NCBI RefSeq assembly: GCF_017741935.1
Contig: NZ_JAGHMH010000005.1
Coordinates: 62,001-126,000, forward strand
DNA: 64,000 nucleotides
Source: Rhizobium sp. 16-449-1b
Lineage (GTDB): Bacteria; Pseudomonadota; Alphaproteobacteria; Rhizobiales; Rhizobiaceae
Direction of reading: 5' to 3'
Part shown: in pieces, positions 8,458-16,612 of the stretch
Layout of the letters: each line of letters begins with the position of its first letter
How positions within the stretch are numbered: position 1 is the first letter of the stretch
The notes under the pieces: model-generated
Database searches by the model: none
What the model was told of the DNA's origin: nothing
The model's input: the letters and a program-made list of their open reading frames with translations, nothing else
Translations under genes and position numbers: made by a program

Positions 8458-9960
8458 CTATTGGAAGGCCGTCTCGAAGAAGCTTCTGAGCTTGCGCGAA
8501 TGCAACGTTTCCGGTGGCATGGCCGCAAGCTTCTGCACGGCGCGAATGCCGATCTGCAGATGCTGGTTGACCTGCGTGCGGTAGAAGGCCGTCGCCATCC
8601 CCGGCAGCTTCAACTCGCCATGCAGCGGCTTGTCGGAGACGCAAAGAAGCGTTCCGTAAGGCACCCTGAAGCGGAAGCCGTTGGCGGCGATGGTTGCCGA
8701 TTCCATGTCGAGCGCGATGGCGCGGGCCTGAGACAGCCGCTTCACCGGTCCGCGCTGGTCGCGCAGTTCCCAGTTGCGGTTGTCGATCGTACCGACGGTG
8801 CCGGTGCGCATGATGCGCTTCAGCTCGAAGCCCTCGTAGCCGGTGATCTCGGCCACGGCCGCCTCCAGCGCCACCTGCACTTCGGCAAGCGCCGGGATCG
8901 GCACCCAGACCGGCAGGTCGTCGTCGAGAACGTGGTCTTCGCGCATGTAGGCATGCGCCAGCACGTAGTCGCCCAATCGCTGGCTGTTGCGCAGGCCGGC
9001 GCAATGGCCGAGCATCAGCCAGGCGTGCGGGCGCAGCACCGCCACATGGTCGGTGATCGTCTTGGCGTTGGACGGGCCGACGCCGATATTGATCATGGTG
9101 ATCCCGGCATGGCCCTTCTTCTTCAGGTGATAGGCCGGCATCTGCGGCAGGCGCGATAGCGTCGCATCCGTCTCAGGCGTGCTGGAGCCGGCATGGGTGA
9201 CGATGTTGCCGGGTTCGACGAAACACGTATAGCCATCGCCGCCGTCTGCCATCAGCTTGCGCGCCCATGCGCAGAACTCGTCGATATAGAACTGGTAGTT
9301 CGTAAACAGCACGAAGTTCTGGAAGTGCTGCGCGCCGGTCGCCGTATAGTGCGAGAGGCGCGCCAGCGAATAGTCGATGCGCTGCGCCGTGAAAGGCGCA
9401 AGCGGCGAGGGCTCGCCCGGCGGCGGGATATATTCGCCGTTGGCGATCTCGTCATCGGTGGTGTTGAGGTCGGGCGTATCGAAAAGATCGCGCATCGGCA
9501 CGTCGACGAAGGCCGACGCGGACGCCTCGACATGCGCACCCTCGCCAAAGGCGAAATGCAGCGGGATCGGCGTGGTCGATTCGGACACGACGACGGGCAC
9601 ATTGTGATTACGCATCAGGTGCCCGAGCTGCTCCTTCAGATAGTGCCGAAAAAGCGATGGCCGGGTGATCGTCGTCGTGTAGATGCCCGGCGCCGTGACA
9701 TGGCCATAGGAGAGACGCGTGTCGATATGGCCGAAGCTGGTCGTCTCGATGCTCACCTGCGGATAAAACGCCCGGTAGCGCGAGGTGATCGGCGCGCCCT
9801 GCGCCAGTTCCTTGAAGTGCTCGATCAGGAAGGTCGTGTTGCGCTCGTAAAGCTCTGTCAGCGCTTCGACGGCCTTGATGGGATCGTCGAAACTTTGCGG
9901 CTTGAAGGGGCTCGGAGACGAGACGTCGAGGGGGGCAGAAGGAGAGATTCGGTTGCTCAT
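8458..9960 (-). CDS. amn: AMP nucleosidase
   Basis: A 500-residue AMP nucleosidase, which hydrolyses AMP to adenine and ribose 5-phosphate and so adjusts adenylate pools. The N-terminal half is the Amn-specific domain, and the C-terminal half is a nucleoside phosphorylase-like fold with GVGPSNAKTITDH and LGHCAGLRNSQRLGDYV blocks. The length equals that of other proteobacterial Amn proteins. No strong Shine-Dalgarno precedes the ATG at 9960; a TATAAT-like hexamer sits 6 bases upstream of it. The stop is 15 bases from the convergent UPF0104 gene. Confidence 0.93.
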   Translation of the reverse strand: MSNRISPSAPLDVSSPSPFKPQSFDDPIKAVEALTELYERNTTFLIEHFKELAQGAPITSRYRAFYPQVSIETTSFGHIDTRLSYGHVTAPGIYTTTITRPSLFRHYLKEQLGHLMRNHNVPVVVSESTTPIPLHFAFGEGAHVEASASAFVDVPMRDLFDTPDLNTTDDEIANGEYIPPPGEPSPLAPFTAQRIDYSLARLSHYTATGAQHFQNFVLFTNYQFYIDEFCAWARKLMADGGDGYTCFVEPGNIVTHAGSSTPETDATLSRLPQMPAYHLKKKGHAGITMINIGVGPSNAKTITDHVAVLRPHAWLMLGHCAGLRNSQRLGDYVLAHAYMREDHVLDDDLPVWVPIPALAEVQVALEAAVAEITGYEGFELKRIMRTGTVGTIDNRNWELRDQRGPVKRLSQARAIALDMESATIAANGFRFRVPYGTLLCVSDKPLHGELKLPGMATAFYRTQVNQHLQIGIRAVQKLAAMPPETLHSRKLRSFFETAFQ

Positions 9961-10078
9961 GAGGCATTATAGTACGTCGTTCTTAACAAGCAAACGACGC
10001 GTTCATGACCAGCATGACATGTGCTGAATGACCAGGATGACCGGCAGCCGGGGTCGGCGGTTGCCGGTCGCGGTGGCG

Positions 10079-10240
10079 TCAGTTGACGCTGGTGCAGATC
10101 GGGTTGGTTCTGTCGACGCAGGTATAGTTCGCGCCGAAATGCGACTGCGCGCCGCCGCCGGCATTGCGGTTGACGGCCGCCGAGAACGAGACGGCGAAGA
10201 TCGCCGCGAACAGCGTGATGATGGTGAAGCGTCTTGCCAT
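10079..10240 (-). CDS. Small exported protein, 53 residues, two cysteines
   Basis: I do not recognise a family. The ATG at 10240 is preceded by GGAAG at a suitable distance. The product starts MARRFTIITLFAAIFAVS, a charged N-terminus with a hydrophobic stretch that looks like a signal peptide. A short glycine-rich stretch and two cysteines near the C-terminus (YTCVDRTNPICTSVN) follow, which could form a disulphide in the periplasm. A longer frame to 10288 exists but lacks a better start. It stands alone, with the amn promoter region on the other side. Confidence 0.55.
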   Translation of the reverse strand: MARRFTIITLFAAIFAVSFSAAVNRNAGGGAQSHFGANYTCVDRTNPICTSVN

Positions 10241-10458
10241 GATAAGCACTTCCGTATCCTTGCCCATGTGCCATGTTCCGAATGTCATGTGTGCGCCGGG
10301 TGCTGCTTGCGACGCAGTGCACTTTAGAATGACACCGTTTTGCCATGGTCAGGCTGAACCGATGCTGAGATCGGAATTCATCCGCCGTTCATGAAAGTAG
10401 TCAGGGCGGAAAGGACGGAGGAGATGCGCCCGATGGGCCGGGCGCACCGGATATCGTC

Positions 10459-10797
10459 TTACAAGCGTGTCCAGGTCTGCGACTTGCAGAGAACGGCGAG
10501 CACGCAGCCCTTCATCTTCAGCGAGTTGCCGGAAACCGTACCCGAGCCGCTATAGGTCTTGTCGTTGCTGGGATCGGTGATCTCGCCATTATAAGTACCG
10601 TCCTTGCCAGTCAGCGTACCGATCTTGCGCCCGGCATACTTGCCCGTCTTCAGCGTGATGCAGTAGCTGCCGCCGCAAGACGCGATCACGGCGGTATCGC
10701 CTGCCACCGTCTTCCAATTGCCTGCAATCGGCTCCTCGGCATGCGCAAGCGTTGTGGAGAGCGCCAATGCGCTCGCCAGAATGAGACTGCGGATCAT
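10459..10797 (-). CDS. DUF2147-like exported protein
   Basis: A 112-residue protein with a clear signal peptide (MIRSLILASALALSTTLAHA, cleavage after residue 20). The mature part begins with the block IAGNWKTVAGDTAVIASC and ends LCKSQTWTRL, the pattern of small periplasmic DUF2147 proteins, whose function is undetermined. Four cysteines in the mature region could form disulphides. The start is well supported by GGGAGGA 5 bases upstream of the ATG. It is flanked by a long gene-poor stretch upstream. Confidence 0.78.
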   Translation of the reverse strand: MIRSLILASALALSTTLAHAEEPIAGNWKTVAGDTAVIASCGGSYCITLKTGKYAGRKIGTLTGKDGTYNGEITDPSNDKTYSGSGTVSGNSLKMKGCVLAVLCKSQTWTRL

Positions 10798-11233
10798 CTT
10801 ATTCCTCCCTGATGTCCTGAGGTTGCGGACGATAGCTTACGCGAACGTAAAGGTAAATATTCGTGGTTCCGGCATGCCCGAAAGTGCCTGTTCGCGAAGA
10901 CGAATTTCCGTATGTTTTCATTTCGCCGCTGATTTCGTGGTGAATGAAGGGTTGATTTTCAAATCTGAATTTTTCCTTAAGCAAATGCCGGAATCCTTAA
11001 TGAGCAGGCGATCCGATGTTTAACAAAAACCCAATTTTACCAAGCGTTTGCACTTTGTTTGTCTCAAATTAATCATGCATTTTAGGCGTTTTTTGAAGGG
11101 CTTGCTGCATATTGGAGCCATCAAACGAGCGGGGCAAACCCGCCGAACCGAAGAGACCGAACGCCGCGTTAGACGGCAAGGCTCCGAGGTAAAACAGGGT
11201 AAGTCGATAACAGGCTAAACAGGGATAAAACCG
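10798..11233. other. Gene-poor, AT-rich intergenic stretch
   Basis: These 436 bases separate the DUF2147 gene from the Sel1 gene. The sequence is notably richer in A and T than the surroundings from about 10,900 to 11,100. Only short frames without convincing starts are present. It must hold promoters for both flanking divergent genes, but I cannot point to convincing -35/-10 pairs, and I see no RNA gene or repeat. Confidence 0.5.
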
Positions 11234-11500
11234 ATGGCACGCTTTGAAATGCATAATGCTGAAACGGCCACCATGGGTGGCGAAAACAACGCCGATGTCT
11301 TCTGCGAAATGGGTCTGATGTACGCCACAGGTCGCGGATGCTCCGTTGACCTCGTTGCGGCCCACAAATGGCTGAACATCGCCGCCATCAAGGGCCACGA
11401 TCGCGCCGCCGAACTGCGCGCCGATCTCGCGGCCACGATGGACAAGATGCAGCTTGTCGAGGCGCTGCGCGCGGCTCGCGAATGGATGACGGTGCACTAA
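11234..11500 (+). CDS. Small Sel1-repeat-like protein
   Basis: An 88-residue protein carrying one recognisable Sel1/TPR-like unit: ADVFCEMGLMYATGRGC, followed by VDLVAAHKWLNIAAIKGHDRA, the alternating small/large helix pattern of Sel1 repeats. It has no signal peptide, so it is probably cytoplasmic. A purine-rich CAGGGAT lies about 8 bases before the ATG. A single repeat is too short to form a full solenoid; it may act as a small protein-binding module. A long untranslated leader may precede it. Confidence 0.75.
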   Translation: MARFEMHNAETATMGGENNADVFCEMGLMYATGRGCSVDLVAAHKWLNIAAIKGHDRAAELRADLAATMDKMQLVEALRAAREWMTVH

Positions 11501-11631
11501 GCGACTGTCAGTGCTGACAATTCAATAAAAACAATAACCTCGAAGAGGGGATGGCGAGGCGCCATGCGCCTGCGCCGACATATCGAACCGCGACCGGCAG
11601 GAACAAGGCCGGCGCGGTTCTTGCCGTTCAA

Positions 11632-12744
11632 TCAGCCGATCGACTTCAGAACCTGAGGCATTGCCGCCTCGAACAGGTCCATATCGGCGGCAGGGCCGAC
11701 GCTGACGCGAATGCAGCGGTTGAGCGGCGCCACGCCAGGCATGCGGATGAACACGCCGTGCTGCATCAGCCCGTCGACGATCGCCCGCGCATAGGTGCCA
11801 TCGCGGCCGGCGTCGATCGCGACGAAGTTGGTGGCAGACGGCAGCGCCTGCAGGCCGTTGGCATCCGCGATACCGCCAATCCGCTCGCGCGCGGCGTGGA
11901 TCTTGGCAATCACCTCCGAGAGATAGGCCTGATCCTTGAGCGCGGCGATTGCGCCGGCGACAGCCATCCGGTTCATGCCGAAATGGTTGCGGATTTTGTC
12001 GAAGGCGAGCGCGGTGCCCGGCGTCGAGATCGCGTACCCCACGCGCGCGCCGGCAAGGCCATAGGCCTTCGAGAAGGTGCGCGTCCTGATCACGTTGGGC
12101 AAATCGATCAGCGATGCGATCGACGGCAGCGCGCTGGCCGGACCCGTCTCGCTATAGGCCTCGTCGAGGATCAACAGCGTGGTCTCAGGGATCGCGCGAG
12201 CAAAGGCCACCACGCGGTCTGCATCCCACCAGCTACCCATCGGATTGTCGGGGTTGGCGAAGTAGATGAGCGGCGGGTTTTCGCGCTTCACCGCATCCAG
12301 CAAGCCATCGAGATCTTCGCGATCGCTCACATAGGGAACGGTCACCAGCCGGCCGCCGAAACCCGCGACATGGAAGTTGAAGGTCGGATAGCCGCCGAGC
12401 GACGTGACGACGGGTGCGCCAGGTTCGATCACCATGCGCACGATCTGCCCGAGCAACTCATCGATACCGCCGCCGATGGCGATATTGGCCGGCGTCGTGC
12501 CAAGATGGGCGGCAAGCGCTTCCTTCAGGTCGTGGTTCTCGGGATCGCTGTACTTCCAGATATCAGCGCCCGCGTCGCGCATTGCCGTCAGCACTGATGG
12601 GGCGGGGCCAAAGCCATTTTCGTTGGCGCCGATGCGCGCCTTGACGGTCAGGCCGCGCTGGCGCTCGATGGCTTCTGGTCCGACAAAGGGAACGGTGGAG
12701 GGCAGGGCGCTGACAAGCGGTGTGAAGCGCGAGAAGGCAGACAT
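11632..12744 (-). CDS. Histidinol-phosphate aminotransferase-like PLP enzyme
   Basis: A 370-residue class I/II aminotransferase. NPDNPMGSWW at 164-173, LILDEAYSE at 191-199 and the PLP lysine K226 in TFSKAYGLAGARVGY match the HisC group. HisC converts imidazole-acetol phosphate and glutamate to histidinol phosphate, but rhizobial genomes carry several HisC-like paralogues, some acting on aromatic amino acids. There is no other histidine gene nearby, so I do not assign hisC firmly. A hairpin lies just beyond its stop (around 11585-11620). Confidence 0.82.
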   Translation of the reverse strand: MSAFSRFTPLVSALPSTVPFVGPEAIERQRGLTVKARIGANENGFGPAPSVLTAMRDAGADIWKYSDPENHDLKEALAAHLGTTPANIAIGGGIDELLGQIVRMVIEPGAPVVTSLGGYPTFNFHVAGFGGRLVTVPYVSDREDLDGLLDAVKRENPPLIYFANPDNPMGSWWDADRVVAFARAIPETTLLILDEAYSETGPASALPSIASLIDLPNVIRTRTFSKAYGLAGARVGYAISTPGTALAFDKIRNHFGMNRMAVAGAIAALKDQAYLSEVIAKIHAARERIGGIADANGLQALPSATNFVAIDAGRDGTYARAIVDGLMQHGVFIRMPGVAPLNRCIRVSVGPAADMDLFEAAMPQVLKSIG

Positions 12745-12835
12745 TGAAGGGCATTTCCCAAGGCTATGAAAATCGCGCCAACAATAGGCGCTGACAGTGC
12801 CAAGGCAAGGACGATTATTCCCCTGGGAAGCCTAT

Positions 12836-13231
12836 TTACATGCTGATCGTGCGGCTCGCGCTGATCGCTTCCATATTGCCGATCATGAAGTCGGCACGCA
12901 CGACGCGGCGCAATACCTCGGGCTCGATCGTGTTGATGAAGCGCACATGCAGGCGCTCATTGCGCCGTGATACCTCGGCACAGCCGATGCGGTAGGCGAG
13001 CCCGAGGATGTTGAGATAGTAGTGCTTGGGAAGACCGGTCGCCGAAGCGACGAGAAGCGTGGCGCCGCCGCGGGAGATATCGATGACCTCGGCGCTGCGC
13101 ATCGAGACACCCGTCAGACAGGGCCGCACGGCGACGATGCGGGCCGGACGCCGCACGTTGAACTGCTCCCACCGGGTCTCGTAAATCTCCGATTTCACCG
13201 TCGTGAGGTGCGTGTTGTTGAGCATCGACAT
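12836..13231 (-). CDS. PilZ-domain protein (canonical c-di-GMP motif)
   Basis: A 131-residue protein consisting mainly of one PilZ domain. The two c-di-GMP-binding signatures are visible: the RxxxR block in NVRRPARIV and the DxSxxG block in VIDISRGGATL. The remaining strands (GLPKHYYLNILGL, ERLHVRFINT) fit the PilZ barrel. It probably reports cyclic di-GMP to a partner. I chose the ATG at 13231, which has AGGAG 10 bases upstream; the GTG at 13240 would be too close to that site. A paralogue with degenerate motifs lies at 14428-14772. Confidence 0.82.
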   Translation of the reverse strand: MSMLNNTHLTTVKSEIYETRWEQFNVRRPARIVAVRPCLTGVSMRSAEVIDISRGGATLLVASATGLPKHYYLNILGLAYRIGCAEVSRRNERLHVRFINTIEPEVLRRVVRADFMIGNMEAISASRTISM

Positions 13232-13340
13232 CGCAGGCACACTCCTAAAATCAGGAAAATCCTAGTCTTTCCAATGGAGCGTCACATGAATGCTTTGCGC
13301 AATCATCAATGAAGTCACTACAATTTTAGTGAATGAGAAT

Positions 13341-13742
13341 TTAACTGAAGGCTCGGACGGCAAAAAATCCACCGGCGGCCGTCATGGCTGTGACGAAGCC
13401 GCCCCAGGCGAGGTCAACGATGCTCATCAGCGGCGGCCAGTTCTTCAGCGTGGCGAGGTTCGTGACGTCATAGGTCCCGTACGCCGCAAGTCCCAGGATC
13501 AGCCCGTAAATGACGGCAGTCCATAGGGACCCAGACGCGATCGCCGGAAGCACGGCGAGCACCACCACGGCGACGGCGAAGAAAAGATAGAAGATTGCCG
13601 CGATGCCGAAATTCGGCGACGGTAGCATCAGATCGCCCAGTTGATCGCGATAGAATGTCCGGGCGACGAGGCCGAGCCAGATGGCATCCAACACGAGCAG
13701 TGTACCAAATGAACCGGCATAGGCGACGAGAGCTGTTTTCAT
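13341..13742 (-). CDS. DUF2177 family membrane protein
   Basis: A 133-residue inner-membrane protein with four hydrophobic helices. The first helix ends in LDAIWLGLVARTFYRDQLGDLM and the third is followed by TYDVTNLATLKNWP, both characteristic of DUF2177; the function of the family is unknown. The start ATG at 13742 has AGGA upstream. It is divergent from the host-attachment gene, 181 bases apart, and downstream it faces the PilZ gene in the same orientation about 100 bases away. A role at the cell surface is inference from neighbours only. Confidence 0.82.
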   Translation of the reverse strand: MKTALVAYAGSFGTLLVLDAIWLGLVARTFYRDQLGDLMLPSPNFGIAAIFYLFFAVAVVVLAVLPAIASGSLWTAVIYGLILGLAAYGTYDVTNLATLKNWPPLMSIVDLAWGGFVTAMTAAGGFFAVRAFS

Positions 13743-13923
13743 GATCCTGTCCTGACGTTTGCCTCTCTGTACGTCCCCTACACGGATTGGATTGCCCATC
13801 GCGCGAATTCCACAAATCGTTGAACTCTTTACGACCCCGGGCGTTTGCCTCTTGTTCACGAGCACAAGTCTGTGCTCACGAGTGCGAATTTCGCGCTCAA
13901 GATAGAAGATCAAGGAGACTGAT

Positions 13924-14367
13924 ATGGCTGACATCAGAGTGCCGCGAAATTCCTGGGTTGTGGTGTGCGACGGAGGCAAGGCTCTGATTATGCAGAATGA
14001 CGGCGACGTCAGCGGCGTCGATCTGAAGGTCAGGGAAACCCTGGAGCAACCGAACGAGCCCGATCGCGAAATCGGCACCGATAAGCCCGGTCGCGCGCAC
14101 AATGCGGATGGCCGTGGCAGCGCGGTCGAGGAACTTAGCTGGCACGATCAGGCCGAGGCCGAATTCCTGAAACAGATCGCGTTCAAGCTGGATGACCTGA
14201 TCATCGAGCAGGATGCGACCAACATCGTGCTGGTAGCGCCGCCGCGCGCGCTCGGAACACTTCGTTCCAACCTCAGCGTCGAGGCGCAGGCCATTATCTC
14301 GGCCGAAATTCCCAAGGATTACACGAACCTGCCGATCGACCAGATCGAGCGGCGCTTGGCGGCCTGA
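13924..14367 (+). CDS. Host-attachment family protein
   Basis: A 147-residue protein of the family annotated as required for attachment to host cells, first noted in Agrobacterium. It opens with VPRNSWVVVCDGGKALIMQN and contains a conserved middle FLKQIAFKLDDLI and ALGTLRSNLS segment, then a C-terminal IPKDYTNLPIDQIERRL. There is no signal peptide, and the fold resembles eRF1/Pelota-type domains, so direct adhesion is doubtful. AAGGAG sits 6 bases before the ATG. A strong GCAA-loop terminator follows. Confidence 0.82.
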   Translation: MADIRVPRNSWVVVCDGGKALIMQNDGDVSGVDLKVRETLEQPNEPDREIGTDKPGRAHNADGRGSAVEELSWHDQAEAEFLKQIAFKLDDLIIEQDATNIVLVAPPRALGTLRSNLSVEAQAIISAEIPKDYTNLPIDQIERRLAA

Positions 14368-14384
14368 CGATATCAGGCGAAGCC

Positions 14385-14410
14385 AGAGCGGGCGCAAGCC
14401 CGCTCTTTTT
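14385..14410 (+). terminator. Rho-independent terminator after host-attachment gene
   Basis: A perfect 9-bp stem, AGAGCGGGC with GCCCGCTCT, closes on a GCAA tetraloop and is followed by a T run. It lies 18 bases past the stop codon. Confidence 0.9.
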
Positions 14411-14427
14411 CTGCGATGTGTCCAGCG

Positions 14428-14772
14428 CTAGTTTTCGAAGCTCAGGCGCAGCACGTGGTGCAGGAACTCCGGATTGATCAGCATGTTGAAGCTGATCGTC
14501 GCAAGGTCGCCTTCGCGCTTCACCAGCGTCGCGCCGATCTCATCCTGGATTCCGAGAATTTCCAGGAAGAAATGGTTCGGCATTTCGATCGACGCGTTCA
14601 CTTCGAGCGTCGCGCCGGCGAGCGTGATGCTGCGGATCAGGCAACGGAGTTGGGTAGCGGTGCTGAGGTGATGGCCGACGAAAATGATCTTGCCGGGGCG
14701 ATCGAGCGCGAATTCCCGGTAAGCCTGCTCCGGTTCGGGATGTGCAGTATCGAGGTGCATCTGAAAGGCCAT
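14428..14772 (-). CDS. PilZ-like protein with degenerate c-di-GMP motifs
   Basis: A 114-residue paralogue of the PilZ protein at 12836-13231. Shared positions include GATLEV, MPNHFFLEILGI, an acidic/glycine turn EIGATLVKRE and an INPEFLHHVLR C-terminus. The RxxxR block reads DRPGKI and the DxSxxG block reads SITLAG, so the usual cyclic di-GMP contacts are not conserved. It may bind poorly or act as a structural partner. GGAGG is placed 5 bases before the ATG at 14772. The coding end faces the terminator of the host-attachment gene. Confidence 0.7.
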   Translation of the reverse strand: MAFQMHLDTAHPEPEQAYREFALDRPGKIIFVGHHLSTATQLRCLIRSITLAGATLEVNASIEMPNHFFLEILGIQDEIGATLVKREGDLATISFNMLINPEFLHHVLRLSFEN

Positions 14773-15108
14773 GGTCGCCTCCGCTGGTTGTCTGGTTTCA
14801 ATCTAGGGCAAGTGTGCTGAATAGTTCTGAAAAAGATCTTTAAAACTAGATGCTTATGTAGATTGCAGCGCTCGGAAGTCCCATTTTTAGGCAATATTCG
14901 TCAGTTTTGCCGGAAATTTGCGCAGGTTGACAGATGCGCGTCCCTGCCTCATACCGAAAACCGGTTCGAGACGCCTGCCGCTCGCGGATGAAAATCCATG
15001 GTGAAGATCTCCCGGAATGAACGGTCACAGCCCTTTGTGCATGCTGACTGGTGGCAATGCGAGCTCCCAACTGCTTCGAACAGCATGCCTTTTTGAAAGG
15101 CTGAACCC
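14773..15108. other. Intergenic stretch without a supported gene
   Basis: These 336 bases lie between divergent genes (PilZ-like to the left, glyoxalase-related to the right). I see only short frames, no RNA gene, and no repeat shared with the rest of the window. Promoters of both neighbours must be here but are not identifiable by eye. Confidence 0.5.
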
Positions 15109-15540
15109 ATGAACTATCCTTCGATCGACGATCTGAAGGCCCAGGCAAAGCGACTACGTGGCGCCATGGAATCCAGCGGCACGCCGATCTCGCATAGCGC
15201 CGCCCTCGAGCTGATCGCCAGCCAGCACGGCGTCCGCGACTGGAACACACTTTCGGCGCTGGCAAGCAGGCCCAATACGACGCCGCTTGCCGCACTCACA
15301 GTCGGCGCGCGCGTCAGCGGCCGCTATCTCAACCAGCCGTTCACCGGCAAGATCCTGGCGCTGGGTGAACAATCCGGAGGCCTGCACAAGTTGACGCTTC
15401 ATTTCGACGAGCCCGTCGATGTCGTCACCTTCGAGAGCTTCTCGGCCTTTCGCCAGAGGGTCAACGCGCAGGTCGACGAGAACGGCGTTTCCCCGCGCAA
15501 GACCTCGAACGGCTTGCCGCAGCTGGTGCTCGATATCTGA
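15109..15540 (+). CDS. Glyoxalase-related small protein
   Basis: A 143-residue cytosolic protein. The first 55 residues (LKAQAKRLRGAM, ISHSAALELIASQHGVRDWNT) match the helical module found in proteins labelled glyoxalase superfamily or glyoxalase-related in alphaproteobacteria. The rest is a small beta-rich domain (ARVSGRYLNQPFTGKILAL, LTLHFDEPVDVVTF). There is no metal-binding glyoxalase core, so enzymatic activity is unlikely. AAAGG lies about 10 bases before the ATG. A strong terminator follows the stop. Confidence 0.7.
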   Translation: MNYPSIDDLKAQAKRLRGAMESSGTPISHSAALELIASQHGVRDWNTLSALASRPNTTPLAALTVGARVSGRYLNQPFTGKILALGEQSGGLHKLTLHFDEPVDVVTFESFSAFRQRVNAQVDENGVSPRKTSNGLPQLVLDI

Positions 15541-15560
15541 TGCCGGGTGGCTGAAACGAA

Positions 15561-15588
15561 AAAGCCGCGCTGTCGAGGCGCGGCTTTT
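15561..15588. terminator. Bidirectional terminator between glyoxalase-related gene and iolB
   Basis: A 7-bp GC stem (GCCGCGC with GCGCGGC) is flanked by A and T runs on its two sides. It lies between two convergent genes and can serve both. Confidence 0.85.
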
Positions 15589-15606
15589 GTCGTCATGCTT
15601 GCGGCC

Positions 15607-16404
15607 TCAGGCCTTGAGCAGCCATTCATGCTCTGGCGCGTTGTAGAACTTCCAGACGCGCTTCGGGCCGGCCATCACGTTGAGATAGTAGAGATCGTAG
15701 CCGTGGGTGGCAGCGCAGGGGTGATAGCCTTTCGGCACCAGCGTCACATCGCCATCTTCGAGCACCATCGCCTCGTCGAGCGACCGATCGTCTGTATAGA
15801 CGCGCTGGAAGCCAAAGCCCTGCGGCGGGTTCAGGCGGTGATAATAGGTCTCCTCGAGGAAGCTCTCGTTCGGCAGGTTGTCCTGATCGTGCTTGTGCGG
15901 CGGGTAGGAGGAGGTATGCCCGCCCGGCGTGATTACTTCGACGACGAGCAGCGAATAGGCCGATGCGTCATCCTCGGGCATGATATTGTTGACGTAGCGC
16001 ACATTGGTACCCTTGCCGCGCGTCAGCGCCGGATGCGTGCCAGGCGGGATCGCCTTCGCCTCGTAGGCGCCACCGCCCGGCGCCGAGCACACCGCCAGCT
16101 CCAGATCGGTCTCGGCCGTCACCGACCATGCCGATTCCATCGGGATATAAAGCGCATGCGGCGCCCCATCGAACGGGCTCATCCGCTCGCCGAGCGTGCC
16201 GAAGTCACGCGTGCCGGCGCTGGCCTTGCCCTTGCCGCTCACCCAGACCAAGCACACCTCGCGCTCGCCCGTCTCGCCGGACACCGTCTCGCCGGGTTTC
16301 AGCCGGTGCATGTCGAAACCGACATAGGTCCAGCCGGCGCTCTCGGGCGTCACATGGGTGACGCGGCCGTGTGTGCCTGTTGGTTTGACTTTGAGGTTGG
16401 GCAT
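15607..16404 (-). CDS. iolB: 5-deoxy-glucuronate isomerase
   Basis: A 265-residue IolB, a bicupin isomerase that converts 5-deoxy-D-glucuronate to 5-dehydro-2-deoxy-gluconate in myo-inositol breakdown. The metal-binding cupin segment HTSSYPPHKHDQDN, LEETYYHRLNPPQGFG and the late KGYHPCAATHGYDLYYLNVMAG block are all present. The ATG at 16404 has GAGGAG 6 bases upstream; upstream in-frame codons run into a repeat element and are not coding. It is the last gene of the iol operon on the minus strand, and a RIME-like element separates it from iolE. Confidence 0.95.
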   Translation of the reverse strand: MPNLKVKPTGTHGRVTHVTPESAGWTYVGFDMHRLKPGETVSGETGEREVCLVWVSGKGKASAGTRDFGTLGERMSPFDGAPHALYIPMESAWSVTAETDLELAVCSAPGGGAYEAKAIPPGTHPALTRGKGTNVRYVNNIMPEDDASAYSLLVVEVITPGGHTSSYPPHKHDQDNLPNESFLEETYYHRLNPPQGFGFQRVYTDDRSLDEAMVLEDGDVTLVPKGYHPCAATHGYDLYYLNVMAGPKRVWKFYNAPEHEWLLKA

Positions 16405-16438
16405 TTGTTTCTCCTCGTGAACATTCGTGGATGTGGCG

Positions 16439-16585
16439 CCCCCCTCTGTCCTGCCGGACATCTCCCCCACAAGGGGGGAGATCGACACGCGGTGAGGTTT
16501 ACGCCAAACAATGAAGGTAGAGCGAGCGGCTGCGCCCATCCAATCTCCCCACTTGTGGGGGAGATGCCCGGCAGGGCAGAGGGGG
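16439..16585. repeat. RIME-like palindromic element, copy 1 (iolB-iolE gap)
   Basis: A 147-base element with imperfect terminal inverted repeats of about 31 bases that differ at two positions. Each arm contains its own hairpin (CTCCCCC/GGGGGAG type). The same arms recur at 63086-63203 with a shorter centre. This matches the Rhizobium-specific intergenic mosaic elements known from Rhizobiaceae. Confidence 0.85.
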
Positions 16586-16612
16586 TATCTCACCCACCTT
16601 TCTCGCGTACGA

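Noticed and set aside
11585..11620. Hairpin downstream of the HisC-like gene as a terminator
   Set aside because: The stem is long but imperfect and has no T run on either strand, so I did not list it as a terminator.
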